From the NCBI GenBank assembly GCA_964035795.1, contig OZ038322.1:2452264-2516263 (forward strand): 64,000 nt of DNA, in the 5' to 3' direction. The position numbers were made by a program, and so were the translations under genes. The notes below the pieces were generated by a model. It saw nothing but the letters and a program-made list of their open reading frames with translations. It was not told the DNA's origin and did not search any database. Shown one piece after another: positions 49,747 through 63,006 of this stretch. The DNA is from Pterobdella sp. o SKG-2022. Taxonomy: Eukaryota; Annelida; Clitellata; Hirudinida; Piscicolidae. Positions within the stretch are counted from its first letter, which is position 1. Each line of letters starts with the position of its first letter.

Positions 49747-52700
49747 ATGAGTTTTCAAGCATATATTTTTCAACTCACTCCAAGGTTCTGTTGCCAGAGC
49801 CATTTTATCAAAAGTATGATTTTTTCTTTAAACATCACCTCGCTCGGAGTTACCTTAAGCGTCTGTTTGCTAACAACAATTCTTCTAATAGTTTCAATAA
49901 TCTTCGGGTCGAAACTAGATTTTTTCAACAAAAAACTTGATTTCACATTAACACTTGTCGTTTTTTTTTTTTTAAATTCCAACATGAGGAACATTTCAAG
50001 CATTTTTAGGTCAAGTCACCGCAAGGTTATGTTACCAAAACTATTTTATCAAAAGTGAGATCGGTTTTGTAAACTCACTTTCGCTTGGATTCACCGCAAA
50101 CTTCTTTTCGCTAACAACCTTTTTCCTACTTGTTTTCGTCATGTCGAAACTGGATTTTTTGTGCTCAAACTGGAGTTAATATTCTATTTTTTTTGTTATA
50201 CTTTCTAAATTCTCAACACGAATGAGTTTTCAAGCATATATTTTTCAACTCACTCCAAGGTTCTGTTGCCAGAGCCATTTTATCAAAAGTATGATTTTTT
50301 CTTTAAACATCACCTCGCTCGGAGTTACCTTAAGCGTCTGTTTGCTAACAACATTTCTTCTAATAGTTTCAATAATCTTCGGGTCGAAACTAGATTTTTT
50401 CAACAAAAAACTTGATTTCACATTAACATTTGTCGTTTTTTTTTTTTTAAATTCCAACATGAGGAACATTTCAAGCATTTTTAGGTCAAGTCACCGCAAG
50501 GTTATGTTACCAAAACTATTTTATCAAAAGTGAGATCGGTTTTGTAAACTCACTTTCGCTTGGATTCACCGCAAACTTCTTTTCGCTAACAACCTTTTTC
50601 CTACTTGTTTTCGTCATGTCGAAACTGGATTTTTTGTGCTCAAACTGGAGTTAATATTCTATTTTTTTTGTTATAATTTCTTAATTCTCAACACGAATGA
50701 GTTTTCAAGCATATATTTTTCAATTCACTCCAAGGTTCTGTTGCCAGAGCCATTTTATCAAAAGTATGATTTTTTCTTTAAACATCACCTCGCTCGGAGT
50801 TACCTCAAGCGTCTGTTTGCTAAAAATATTTCTTCTAATAGTTTCAATAATCTTCGGGTCGAAACTAGATTTTTTCAACAAAAAACTTGATTTCACATTA
50901 ACATTTGTCGTTTTTTTTTTTTTAAATTCCAACATGAGGAACATTTCAAGCATTTTTAGGTCAAGTCACCGCAAGGTTATGTTACCAAAACTATTTTATC
51001 AAAAGTAAGATCGGTTTTGTAAACTCACTTTCGCTTGGATTCACCGCAAACTTCTTTTCGCTAACAACCTTTTTCCTACTTGTTTTCGTCATGTCGAAAC
51101 TGGATTTTTTGTGCTCAAACTGGAGTTAATATTCTATTTTTTTTGTTATAATTTCTTAATTCTCAACACGAATGAGTTTTCAAGCATATATTTTTCAATT
51201 CACTCCAAGGTTCTGTTGCCAGAGCCATTTTATCAAAAGTATGATTTTTTCTTTAAACATCACCTCGCTCGGAGTTACCTCAAGCGTCTGTTTGCTAAAA
51301 ATATTTCTTCTAATAGTTTCAATAATCTTCGGGTCGAAACTAGATTTTTTCAACAAATAACTTGATTTCACATTAACATTTGTCGTTTTTTTTTTTTTAA
51401 GTTTCAACATGAGGAACATTTCAAGCATTTTTAGGTCAAGTCACCGCAAGGTTATGTTACCAAAACTATTTTATCAAAAGTGAGATCGGTTTTGTAAACT
51501 CACTTTCGCTTGGATTCACCGCAAACTTCTTTTCGCTAACAACCTTTTTCCTACTAGTTTTCGTCATGTCGAAACTGGATTTTTTGTGCTCAAACTGGAG
51601 TTAATATTCTATTTTTTTTGTTATAATTTCTTAATTCTCAACACGAATGAGTTTTCAAGCATATATTTTTCAATTCACTCCAAGGTTCTGTTGCCAGAGC
51701 CATTTTATCAAAAGTATGATTTTTTCTTTAAACATCACCTCGCTCGGAGTTACCTCAAGCGTCTGTTTGCTAAAAATATTTCTTCTAATAGTTTCAATAA
51801 TCTTCGGGTCGAAACTAGATTTTTTCAACAAATAACTTGATTTCACATTAACATTTGTCGTTTTTTTTTTTGAAAATTCAACATGAGGAAAATTTCAAGC
51901 ATTTTTAGGTCAAGTCACCGCAAGGTTATGTTACCAAAACTATTTTATCAAAAGTAAGATTGGTTCTTTAAACACGCTTTCGCTTGGAGTCACCGCGAAC
52001 TTCTTTTCGCTAACAACCTTTTTCCTACTAGTTTTCGTCATGTCGAAACTGGATTTTTTGTGCTCAAACTGGAGTTAATATTCTATTTTTTTTGTTATAA
52101 TTTCTTAATTCTCAACACGAATGAGTTTTCAAGCATATATTTTTCAATTCACTCCAAGGTTCTGTTGCCAGAGCCATTTTATCACAAGTATGATTTTTTC
52201 TTTAAACATCACCTCGCTCGGAGTTACCTCAAGCGTCTGTTTGCTAAAAATATTTCTTCTAATAGTTTCAATAATCTTCGGGTCGAAACTAGATTTTTTC
52301 AACAAATAACTTGATTTCACATTAACATTTGTCGTTTTTTTTTTTGAAATTTCAACATGAGGAAAATTTCAAGCATTTTTAGGTCAAGTCACCGCAAGAT
52401 TATGTTACCAAAACTATTTTATTAAAAGTATGATTGGTTCTTTAAACACGCTTTCGCTTGGAGTCACCGCGAACTTCTTTTCGCTAACAACCTTTTTCCT
52501 ACTAGTTTTCGTCATGTCGAAACTGGATTTTTTGTGCTCAAACTGGAGTTAATATTCTATTTTTTTTGTTATACTTTCTAAATTCTCAACACGAATGAGT
52601 TTTCAAGCATATATTTTTCAACTCACTCCAAGGTTCTGTTGCCAGAGCCATTTTATCAAAAGTATGATTTTTTCTTTAAACATCACCTCGCTCGGAGTTA

Positions 52701-53541
52701 CCTTAAGCGTCTGTTTGCTAACAACAATTCTTCTAATAGTTTCAATAATCTTCGGGTCGAAACTAGATTTTTTCAACAAAAAACTTGATTTCACATTAAC
52801 ATTTGTCGTTTTTTTTTTTTAAATTCCAACATGAGGAACATTTCAAGCATTTTTAGGTCAAGTCACCGCAAGGTTATGTTACCAAAACTATTTTATCAAA
52901 AGTGAGATCGGTTTTGTAAACTCACTTTCGCTTGGATTCACCGCAAACTTCTTTTCGCTAACAACCTTTTTCCTACTTGTTTTCGTCATGTCGAAACTGG
53001 ATTTTTTGTGCTCAAACTGGAGTTAATATTCTATTTTCGTTGTTATACTTTCTAAATTCTCAACACGAATGAGTTTTCAAGCATATATTTTTAAACTCAC
53101 TCCAAGGTTCTGTTGCCAGAGCCATTTTATCAAAAGTATGATTTTTTCTTTAAACATCACCTCGCTCGGAGTTACCTCAAGCGTCTGTTTGCTAACAACA
53201 TTTCTTCTAATAGTTTCAATAATCTTCGTGTCGAAACTAGATTTTTTCAACAAAAAACTTCATTTTACATTTAATTTGTCGTTTTTTTTTTTGAAATTTC
53301 AACATGAGGAAAATTTCAAGCATTTTTAGGTCAAGTCACCGCAAGATTATGTTACCAAAACTATTTTATCAAAAGTAAGATTGGTTCTTTAAACACGCTT
53401 TCGCTTGGAGTCACCGCGAACTTCTTTTCGCTAACAACCTTTTTCCTACTAGTTTTCGTCATGTCGAAACTGGATTTTTTGTGCTCAAACTGGAGTTAAT
53501 ATTCTATTTTTTTTGTTATAATTTCTTAATTCTCAACACGA
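49747..53541 (+). repeat. Satellite segment continuing and then degrading the tetramer order (8 monomers)
   Basis: Monomers start at 49747, 50222, 50697, 51172, 51647, 52121, 52595 and 53069. The first two are tetramer types 2 and 3. The copies at 50697, 51172, 51647 and 52121 are successive close relatives of type 4, indicating local single-monomer expansion. The copy at 52121 has a private TTTTATTAAAAGTATGATTGG near 52419-52439 in half B. Confidence 0.8.
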
Positions 53542-54490
53542 ATGAGTTTTCAAGCATATATTTTTCAATTCACTCCAAGGTTCTGTTGCCAGAGCCATTT
53601 TATCACAAGTATGATTTTTTCTTTAAACATCACCTCGCTCGGAGTTACCTCAAGCGTCTGTTTGCTAACAACATTTCTTCTAATAGTTTCAATAATCTTC
53701 GGGTCGAAACTAGATTTTTTCAACAAAAAACTTGATTTCACATTAACATTTGTCGTTTTTTTTTTTTTAAGTTTCAACATGAGGAAAATTTCAAGCATTT
53801 TTAGGTCAAGTCACCGCAAGGTTATGTTACCAAAACTATTTTATCAAAAGTGAGATCGGTTTTGTAAACTCACTTTCGCTTGGATTCACCGCAAACTTCT
53901 TTTCGCTAACAACCTTTTTCCTACTAGTTTTCGTCATGTCGAAACTGGATTTTTTGTGCTCAAACTGGAGTTAATATTCTATTTTTGTTGTTATACTTTC
54001 TAAATTCTCAACACGAATGAGTTTTCAAGCATATATTTTTAAACTCACTCCAAGGTTCTGTTGCCAGAGCCATTTTATCAAAAGTATGATTTTTTCTTTA
54101 AACATCACCTCGCTCGGAGTTACCTCAAGCGTCTGTTTGCTAAAAATATTTCTTCTAATAGTTTCAATAATCTTCGGGTCGAAACTAGATTTTTTCAACA
54201 AATAACTTGATTTCACATTAACATTTGTCGTTTTTTTTTTTGAAAATTCAACATGAGGAAAAGTTCAAGCATTTTTAGGTCAAGTCACCGCAAGATTATG
54301 TTACCAAAACTATTTTATCAAAAGTAAGATTGGTTCTTTAAACACGCTTTCGCTTGGAGTCACCGCAAACTTCTTTTCGCTAACAACCTTTTTCCTACTA
54401 GTTTTCGTCATGTCGAAACTGGATTTTTTGTGCTCAAACTGGAGTTAATATTCTATTTTTTTTGTTATAATTTCTTAATTCTCAACACGA
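53542..54490 (+). repeat. Higher-order repeat, dimer, copy 1 (949 bp)
   Basis: Monomers start at 53542 and 54017. The first has the TTTAAGTTTCAACATGAGG ending with GGAAAATTTC. The second has TTTTTAAACTCACTCC and a rare GAGGAAAAGTTCAAGC near 54254-54269. Both recur 949 bp later. Confidence 0.85.
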
Positions 54491-55439
54491 ATGAGTTTTC
54501 AAGCATATATTTTTCAATTCACTCCAAGGTTCTGTTGCCAGAGCCATTTTATCACAAGTATGATTTTTTCTTTAAACATCACCTCGCTCGGAGTTACCTC
54601 AAGCGTCTGTTTGCTAACAACATTTCTTCTAATAGTTTCAATAATCTTCGGGTCGAAACTAGATTTTTTCAACAAAAAACTTGATTTCACATTAACATTT
54701 GTCGTTTTTTTTTTTTTAAGTTTCAACATGAGGAAAATTTCAAGCATTTTTAGGTCAAGTCACCGCAAGGTTATGTTACCAAAACTATTTTATCAAAAGT
54801 GAGATCGGTTTTGTAAACTCACTTTCGCTTGGATTCACCGCAAACTTCTTTTCGCTAACAACCTTTTTCCTACTAGTTTTCGTCATGTCGAAACTGGATT
54901 TTTTGTGCTCAAACTGGAGTTAATATTCTATTTTTGTTGTTATACTTTCTAAATTCTCAACACGAATGAGTTTTCAAGCATATATTTTTAAACTCACTCC
55001 AAGGTTCTGTTGCCAGAGCCATTTTATCAAAAGTATGATTTTTTCTTTAAACATCACCTCGCTCGGAGTTACCTCAAGCGTCTGTTTGCTAAAAATATTT
55101 CTTCTAATAGTTTCAATAATCTTCGGGTCGAAACTAGATTTTTTCAACAAATAACTTGATTTCACATTAACATTTGTCGTTTTTTTTTTTGAAAATTCAA
55201 CATGAGGAAAAGTTCAAGCATTTTTAGGTCAAGTCACCGCAAGATTATGTTACCAAAACTATTTTATCAAAAGTAAGATTGGTTCTTTAAACACGCTTTC
55301 GCTTGGAGTCACCGCAAACTTCTTTTCGCTAACAACCTTTTTCCTACTAGTTTTCGTCATGTCGAAACTGGATTTTTTGTGCTCAAACTGGAGTTAATAT
55401 TCTATTTTTTTTGTTATACTTTCTAAATTCTCAACACGA
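54491..55439 (+). repeat. Higher-order repeat, dimer, copy 2 (949 bp)
   Basis: This is a tandem duplicate of the preceding dimer, including GAGGAAAAGTTCAAGC near 55203-55218. The only difference I noticed is at the far right end: copy 1 leads into GTTATAATTTCTTAATTC and copy 2 into GTTATACTTTCTAAATTC. Confidence 0.85.
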
Positions 55440-56386
55440 ATGAGTTTTCAAGCATATATTTTTCAACTCACTCCAAGGTTCTGTTGCCAGAGCCATTTTA
55501 TCAAAAGTATGATTTTTTCTTTAAACATCACCTCGCTCGGAGTTACCTCAAACGTCTGTTTGCTAAAAATATTTCTTCTAATAGTTTCAATAATCTTCGG
55601 GTCGAAACTAGATTTTTTCAACAAAAAACTTCATTTTACATTTAATTTGTCGTTTTTTTTTTTGAAATTTCAACATGAGGAACATTTCAAGCATTTTTAG
55701 GTCAAGTCACCGCAAGATTATGTTACCAAAACTATTTTATCAAAAGTAAGATTGGTTCTTTAAACACGCTTTCGCTTGGAGTCACCGCGAACTTCTTTTC
55801 GCTAACAACCTTTTTCCTACTAGTTTTCGTCATGTCGAAACTGGATTTTTTGTGCTCAAACTGGAGTTAATATTCTATTTTTGTTGTTATACTTTCTAAA
55901 TTCTCAACACGAATGAGTTTTCAAGCATATATTTTTAAACTCACTCCAAGGTTCTGTTGCCAGAGCCATTTTATCAAAAGTATGATTTTTTCTTTAAACA
56001 TCACCTCGCTCGGAGTTACCTCAAGCGTCTGTTTGCTAAAAATATTTCTTCTAATAGTTTCAATAATCTTCGGGTCGAAACTAGATTTTTTCAACAAATA
56101 ACTTGATTTCACATTAACATTTGTCGTTTTTTTTTTTGAAAATTCAACATGAGGAAAATTTCAAGCATTTTTAGGTCAAGTCACCGCAAGATTATGTTAC
56201 CAAAACTATTTTATCAAAAGTAAGATTGGTTCTTTAAACACGCTTTCGCTTGGAGTCACCGCGAACTTCTTTTCGCTAACAACCTTTTTCCTACTAGTTT
56301 TCGTCATGTCGAAACTGGATTTTTTGTGCTCAAACTGGAGTTAATATTCTATTTTTTTTGTTATACTTTCTAAATTCTCAACACGA
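55440..56386 (+). repeat. Two satellite monomers between the dimer and trimer blocks
   Basis: The copy at 55440 has a private ACCTCAAACGTCTG near 55543-55556 and a B2 half B. The copy at 55913 has TTTTTAAACTCACTCC and B2, and resembles 57337 at an offset of 1424 bp, so trimer periodicity may already begin here. Confidence 0.75.
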
Positions 56387-57810
56387 ATGAGTTTTCAAGC
56401 ATATATTTTTCAACTCACTCCAAGGTTCTGTTGCCAGAGCCATTTTATCAAAAGTATGATTTTTTCTTTAAACATCACCTCGCTCGGAGTTACCTTAAGC
56501 GTCTGTTTGCTAACAACAATTCTTCTAATAGTTTCAATAATCTTCGGGTCGAAACTAGATTTTTTCAACAAAAAACTTGATTTCACATTAACATTTGTCG
56601 TTTTTTTTTTTTTTAAATTCCAACATGAGGAACATTTCAAGCATTTTTAGGTCAAGTCACCGCAAGGTTATGTTACCAAAACTATTTTATCAAAAGTAAG
56701 ATTGGTTCTTTAAACACGCTTTCGCTTGGAGTCACCGCGAACTTCTTTTCGCTAACAACCTTTTTCCTACTAGTTTTCGTCATGTCGAAACTGGATTTTT
56801 TGTGCTCAAACTGGAGTTAATATTCTATTTTTTTTGTTATACTTTCTAAATTCTCAACACGAATGAGTTTTCAAGCATATATTTTTCAATTCACTCCAAG
56901 GTTCTGTTGCCAGAGCCATTTTATCAAAAGTATGATTTTTTCTTTAAACATCACCTCGCTCGGAGTTACCTCAAGCGTCTGTTTGCTAAAAATATTTCTT
57001 CTAATAGTTTCAATAATCTTCGGGTCGAAACTAGATTTTTTCAACAAATAACTTGATTTCACATTAACATTTGTCGTTTTTTTTTTTGAAATTTCAACAT
57101 GAGGAAAATTTCAAGCATTTTTAGGTCAAGTCACCGCAAGATTATGTTACCAAAACTATTTTATCAAAAGTAAGATTGGTTCTTTAAACACGCTTTCGCT
57201 TGGAGTCACCGCGAACTTCTTTTCGCTAACAACCTTTTTCCTACTAGTTTTCGTCATGTCGAAACTGGATTTTTTGTGCTCAAACTGGAGTTAATATTCT
57301 ATTTTTGTTGTTATACTTTCTAAATTCTCAACACGAATGAGTTTTCAAGCATATATTTTTAAACTCACTCCAAGGTTCTGTTGCCAGAGCCATTTTATCA
57401 AAAGTATGATTTTTTCTTTAAACATCACCTCGCTCGGAGTTACCTCAAGCGTCTGTTTGCTAAAAATATTTCTTCTAATAGTTTCAATAATCTTCGGGTC
57501 GAAACTAGATTTTTTCAACAAATAACTTGATTTCACATTAACATTTGTCGTTTTTTTTTTTGAAAATTCAACATGAGGAAAATTTCAAGCATTTTTAGGT
57601 CAAGTCACCGCAAGATTATGTTACCAAAACTATTTTATCAAAAGTAAGATTGGTTCTTTAAACACGCTTTCGCTTGGAGTCACCGCGAACTTCTTTTCGC
57701 TAACAACCTTTTTCCTACTAGTTTTCGTCATGTCGAAACTGGATTTTTTGTGCTCAAACTGGAGTTAATATTCTATTTTTTTTGTTATACTTTCTAAATT
57801 CTCAACACGA
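56387..57810 (+). repeat. Higher-order repeat, trimer series, unit 1 (1424 bp)
   Basis: Monomers start at 56387, 56863 and 57337. The first combines TTACCTTAAGCG and ACAACAATTC with a mixed half B: CAAGGTTATG of B1 followed by GTAAGATTGGTTC of B2. That mixed half B recurs in 57811 and 59231, marking the trimer period. The 476-bp first monomer has a 14-base T-run at 56601-56614. Confidence 0.8.
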
Positions 57811-59230
57811 ATGAGTTTTCAAGCATATATTTTTCAACTCACTCCAAGGTTCTGTTGCCAGAGCCATTTTATCAAAAGTATGATTTTTTCTTTAAACATC
57901 ACCTCGCTCGGAGTTACCTTAAGCGTTTTTTGCTAACAACAATTCTTCTAATAGTTTCAATAATCTTCGGGTCGAAACTAGATTTTTTCAACAAAAAACT
58001 TGATTTCACATTAACATTTGTCGTTTTTTTTTTTTTAAATTCCAACATGAAGAACATTTCAAGCATTTTTAGGTCAAGTCACCGCAAGGTTATGTTACCA
58101 AAACTATTTTATCAAAAGTAAGATTGGTTCTTTAAACACGCTTTCGCTTGGAGTCACCGCGAACTTCTTTTCGCTAACAACCTTTTTCCTACTAGTTTTC
58201 GTCATGTCGAAACTGGATTTTTTGTGCTCAAACTGGAGTTAATATTCTATTTTTTTTGTTATAATTTCTTAATTCTCAACACGAATGAGTTTTCAAGCAT
58301 ATATTTTTCAACTCACTCCAAGGTTCTGTTGCCAGAGCCATTTTATCAAAAGTATGATTTTTTCTTTAAACATCACCTCGCTCGGAGTTACCTCAAGCGT
58401 CTGTTTGCTAACAACATTTCTTCTAATAGTTTCAATAATCTTCGGGTCGAAACTAGATTTTTTCAACAAAAAACTTCATTTTACATTTAATTTGTCGTTT
58501 TTTTTTTTGAAATTTCAACATGAGGAAAATTTCAAGCATTTTTAGGTCAAGTCACCGCAAGATTATGTTACCAAAACTATTTTATCAAAAGTGAGATCGG
58601 TTTTGTAAACTCACTTTCGCTTGGATTCACCGCAAACTTCTTTTCGCTAACAACCTTTTTCCTACTTGTTTTCGTCATGTCGAAACTGGATTTTTTGTGC
58701 TCAAACTGGAGTTAATATTCTATTTTTGTTGTTATACTTTCTAAATTCTCAACACGAATGAGTTTTCAAGCATATATTTTTAAACTCACTCCAAGGTTCT
58801 GTTGCCAGAGCCATTTTATCAAAAGTATGATTTTTTCTTTAAACATCACCTCGCTCGGAGTTACCTCAAGCGTCTGTTTGCTAACAACATTTCTTCTAAT
58901 AGTTTCAATAATCTTCGGGTCGAAACTAGATTTTTTCAACAAAAAACTTCATTTTACATTTAATTTGTCGTTTTTTTTTTTGAAAATTCAACATGAGGAA
59001 AATTTCAAGCATTTTTAGGTCAAGTCACCGCAAGATTATGTTACCAAAACTATTTTATCAAAAGTAAGATTGGTTCTTTAAACACGCTTTCGCTTGGAGT
59101 CACCGCGAACTTCTTTTCGCTAACAACCTTTTTCCTACTAGTTTTCGTCATGTCGAAACTGGATTTTTTGTGCTCAAACTGGAGTTAATATTCTATTTTT
59201 TTTGTTATACTTTCTAAATTCTCAACACGA
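57811..59230 (+). repeat. Higher-order repeat, trimer series, unit 2 (1420 bp)
   Basis: Monomers start at 57811, 58285 and 58758. The first repeats the mixed B1/B2 half B of 56387 and has a private change, AAGCGTTTTTTGCTAAC near 57921-57937, where other copies read AAGCGTCTGTTTGCTAAC. Confidence 0.8.
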
Positions 59231-60637
59231 ATGAGTTTTCAAGCATATATTTTTCAACTCACTCCAAGGTTCTGTTGCCAGAGCCATTTTATCAAAAGTA
59301 TGATTTTTTCTTTAAACATCACCTCGCTCGGAGTTACCTTAAGCGTCTGTTTGCTAACAACAATTCTTCTAATAGTTTCAATAATCTTCGGGTCGAAACT
59401 AGATTTTTTCAACAAAAAACTTGATTTCACATTAACATTTGTCGTTTTTTTTTTTTTAAATTCCAACATGAAGAACATTTCAAGCATTTTTAGGTCAAGT
59501 CACCGCAAGGTTATGTTACCAAAACTATTTTATCAAAAGTAAGATTGGTTCTTTAAACACGCTTTCGCTTGGAGTCACCGCGAACTTCTTTTCGCTAACA
59601 ACCTTTTTCCTACTAGTTTTCGTCATGTCGAAACTGGATTTTTTGTGCTCAAACTGGAGTTAATATTCTATTTTTTTTGTTATAATTTCTTAATTCTCAA
59701 CACGAATGAGTTTTCAAGCATATATTTTTCAACTCACTCCAAGGTTCTGTTGCCAGAGCCATTTTATCAAAAGTATGATTTTTTCTTTAAACATCACCTC
59801 GCTCGGAGTTACCTCAAGCGTCTGTTTGCTAACAACATTTCTTCTAATAGTTTCAATAATCTTCGGGTCGAAACTAGATTTTTTCAACAAAAAACTTCAT
59901 TTTACATTTAATTTGTCGTTTTTTTTTTTGAAATTTCAACATGAGGAAAATTTCAAGCATTTTTAGGTCAAGTCACCGCAAGATTATGTTACCAAAACTA
60001 TTTTATCAAAAGTAAGATTGGTTCTTTAAACACGCTTTCGCTTGGAGTCACCGCGAACTTCTTTTCGCTAACAACCTTTTTCCTACTAGTTTTCGTCATG
60101 TCGAAACTGGATTTTTTGTGCTCAAACTGGAGTTAATATTCTATTTTTGTTGTTATACTTTCTAAATTCTCAACACGAATGAGTTTTCAAGCATATATTT
60201 TTCAACTCACTCCAAGGTTCTGTTGCCAGAGCCATTTTATCAAAAGTATGATTTTTTCTTTAAACATCACCTCGCTCGGAGTTACCTTAAGCGTCTGTTT
60301 GCTAACAACATTTCTTCTAATAGTTTCAATAATCTTCGGGTCGAAACTAGATTTTTTCAACAAAAAACTTGATTTCACATTAACATTTGTCGTTTTTTTT
60401 TTTTTAAATTCCAACATGAGGAACATTTCAAGCATTTCTAGGTCAAGTCACCAAAACTATTTTATCAAAAGTGAGATCGGTTTTGTAAACTCACTTTCGC
60501 TTGGATTCACCGCAAACTTCTTTTCGCTAACAACCTTTTTCCTACTAGTTTTCGTCATGTCGAAACTGGATTTTTTGTGCTCAAACTGGAGTTAATATTC
60601 TATTTTTTTTGTTATACTTTCTAAATTCTCAACACGA
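59231..60637 (+). repeat. Higher-order repeat, trimer series, unit 3 (1407 bp, with deletion)
   Basis: Monomers at 59231 and 59706 repeat 57811 and 58285 at an offset of 1420-1421 bp. The third, at 60179, starts as a different type (CTCACTCC, TTACCTTAAGCG) and is only 459 bp because of an internal deletion near 60450. Confidence 0.75.
60179..60637 (+). repeat. Shortened satellite monomer (459 bp) with 16-bp deletion
   Basis: The usual CACCGCAAGGTTATGTTACC followed by AAAACTATT is reduced to CACCAAAACTATT at about 60448-60460. The missing 16 bases are bounded by ACC on both sides in intact copies, so one ACC has been kept. That pattern fits slippage or microhomology-mediated deletion. It is the only copy in the window with a change of this size. 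Confidence 0.9.
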
Positions 60638-62535
60638 ATGAGTTTTCAAGCATATATTTTTCAACTCACTCCAAGGTTCTGTTGCCAGAGCCATTTTATC
60701 AAAAGTATGATTTTTTCTTTAAACATCACCTCGCTCGGAGTTACCTTAAGCGTCTGTTTGCTAACAACATTTCTTCTAATAGTTTCAATAATCTTCGGGT
60801 CGAAACTAGATTTTTTCAACAAAAAACTTGATTTCACATTAACATTTGTCGTTTTTTTTTTTTTAAATTCCAACATGAGGAACATTTCAAGCATTTCTAG
60901 GTCAAGTCACCGCAAGGTTATGTTACCAAAACTATTTTATCAAAAGTGAGATCGGTTTTGTAAACTCACTTTCGCTTGGATTCACCGCAAACTTCTTTTC
61001 GCTAACAACCTTTTTCCTACTTGTTTTCGTCATGTCGAAACTGAATTTTTTGTGCTCAAACTGGAGTTAATATTCTATTTTTTTTGTTATACTTTCTAAA
61101 TTCTCAACACGAATGAGTTTTCAAGCATATATTTTTCAACTCACTCCAAGGTTCTGTTGCCAGAGCCATTTTATCAAAAGTATGATTTTTTCTTTAAACA
61201 TCACCTCGCTCGGAGTTACCTCAAGCGTCTGTTTGCTAACAACATTTCTTCTAATAGTTTCAATAATCTTCAGGTCGAAACTAGATTTTTTCAAAAAAAA
61301 AACTTGATTTCACATTAACATTTGTCGTTTTTTTTTTTTTAAGTTTCAACATGAGGAACATTTCAAGCATTTTTAGGTCAAGTCACCGCAAGGTTATGTT
61401 ACCAAAACTATTTTATCAAAAGTGAGATCGGTTTTGTAAACTCACTTTCGCTTGGATTCACCGCAAACTTCTTTTCGCTAACAACCTTTTTCCTACTAGT
61501 TTTCGTCATGTCGAAACTGGATTTTTTGTGCTCAAACTGGAGTTAATATTCTATTTTTTTTGTTATACTTTCTAAATTCTCAACACGAATGAGTTTTCAA
61601 GCATATATTTTTCAACTCACTCCAAGGTTCTGTTGCCAGAGCCATTTTATCAAAAGTATGATTTTTTCTTTAAACATCACCTCGCTCGGAGTTACCTTAA
61701 GCGTCTGTTTGCTAACAACATTCTTCTAATAGTTTCAATAATCTTCGGGTCGAAACTAGATTTTTTCAACAAAAAACTTCATTTTACATTAACATTTGTC
61801 TTTTTTTTTTTTTAAATTCCAACATGAGGAACATTTCAAGCATTTCTAGGTCAAGTCACCGCAAGGTTATGTTACCAAAACTATTTTATCAAAAGTGAGA
61901 TCGGTTTTGTAAACTCACTTTCGCTTGGATTCACCGCAAACTTCTTTTCGCTAACAACCTTTTTCCTACTTGTTTTCGTCATGTCGAAACTGAATTTTTT
62001 GTGCTCAAACTGGAGTTAATATTCTATTTTTTTTGTTATACTTTCTAAATTCTCAACACGAATGAGTTTTCAAGCATATATTTTTCAACTCACTCCAAGG
62101 TTCTGTTGCCAGAGCCATTTTATCAAAAGTATGATTTTTTCTTTAAACATCACCTCGCTCGGAGTTACCTCAAGCGTCTGTTTGCTAACAACATTTCTTC
62201 TAATAGTTTCAATAATCTTCGGGTCGAAACTAGATTTTTTCAACAAAAAACTTCATTTTACATTAACATTTGTCTTTTTTTTTTTTTAAATTTCAACATG
62301 AGGAACATTTCAAGCATTTTTAGGTCAAGTCACCGCAAGGTTATGTTACCAAAACTATTTTATCAAAAGTGAGATCGGTTCGTTAAACTCACTTTCGCTT
62401 GGAGTCACCGCAAACATCTTTTCGCTAACAACCTTTTTCCTACTAGTTTTCGTCATGTCGAAACTGGATTTTTTGTGCTCAAACTGGAGTTAATATTCTA
62501 TTTTTTTTGTTATACTTTCTAAATTCTCAACACGA
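60638..62535 (+). repeat. Satellite segment with left-flank-like variants (4 monomers)
   Basis: Monomers start at 60638, 61113, 61589 and 62062. All are B1 or near-B1. Several carry the CATTTCTAGG and CTTCATTTTACATTAAC variants that are otherwise most common in the first 15 kb. The copy at 61113 has CTTCAGGTCGAAAC near 61269-61282, which breaks the half-A dyad. The copy at 61589 lacks one T in CAACATTCTTC near 61716-61726. Confidence 0.85.
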
Positions 62536-63006
62536 ATGAGTTTTCAAGCATATATTTTTCAACTCACTCCAAGGTTCTGTTGCCAGAGCCATTTTATCAA
62601 AAGTATGATTTTTTCTTTAAACATCACCTCGCTCGGAGTTACCTTAAGCGTCTGTTTGCTAACAACATTTCTTCTAATAGTTTCAATAATCTTCGGGTCG
62701 AAACTAGATTTTTTCAACAAAAAACTTCATTTTACATTTAATTTGTCTTTTTTTTTTTTAAATTCCAACATGAGGAACATTTCAAGATTTCTAGGTCAAG
62801 TCACCGCAAGGTTATGTTACCAAAACTATTTTATCAAAAGTGAGATCGGTTTTGTAAACTCACTTTCGCTTGGATTCACCGCAAACTTCTTTTCGCTAAC
62901 AACCTTTTTCCTACTTGTTTTCGTCATGTCGAAACTGGATTTTTTGTGCTCAAACTGGAGTTAATATTCTCTTTTTTTTGTTATAGTTTCTAAATTCCCA
63001 ACACGA
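62536..63006 (+). repeat. 471-bp satellite monomer, first of a tandem pair
   Basis: This monomer shares with the next one a single-base loss in TTTCAAGATTTCTAGG near 62780-62795 (other copies read TTTCAAGCATTTCTAGG). They also share GTTATAGTTTCTAAATTCCC at the end and a short T-run. The pair differs at TTACCTTAAGCG here versus TTACCTCAAGCG in the second. Confidence 0.85.
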
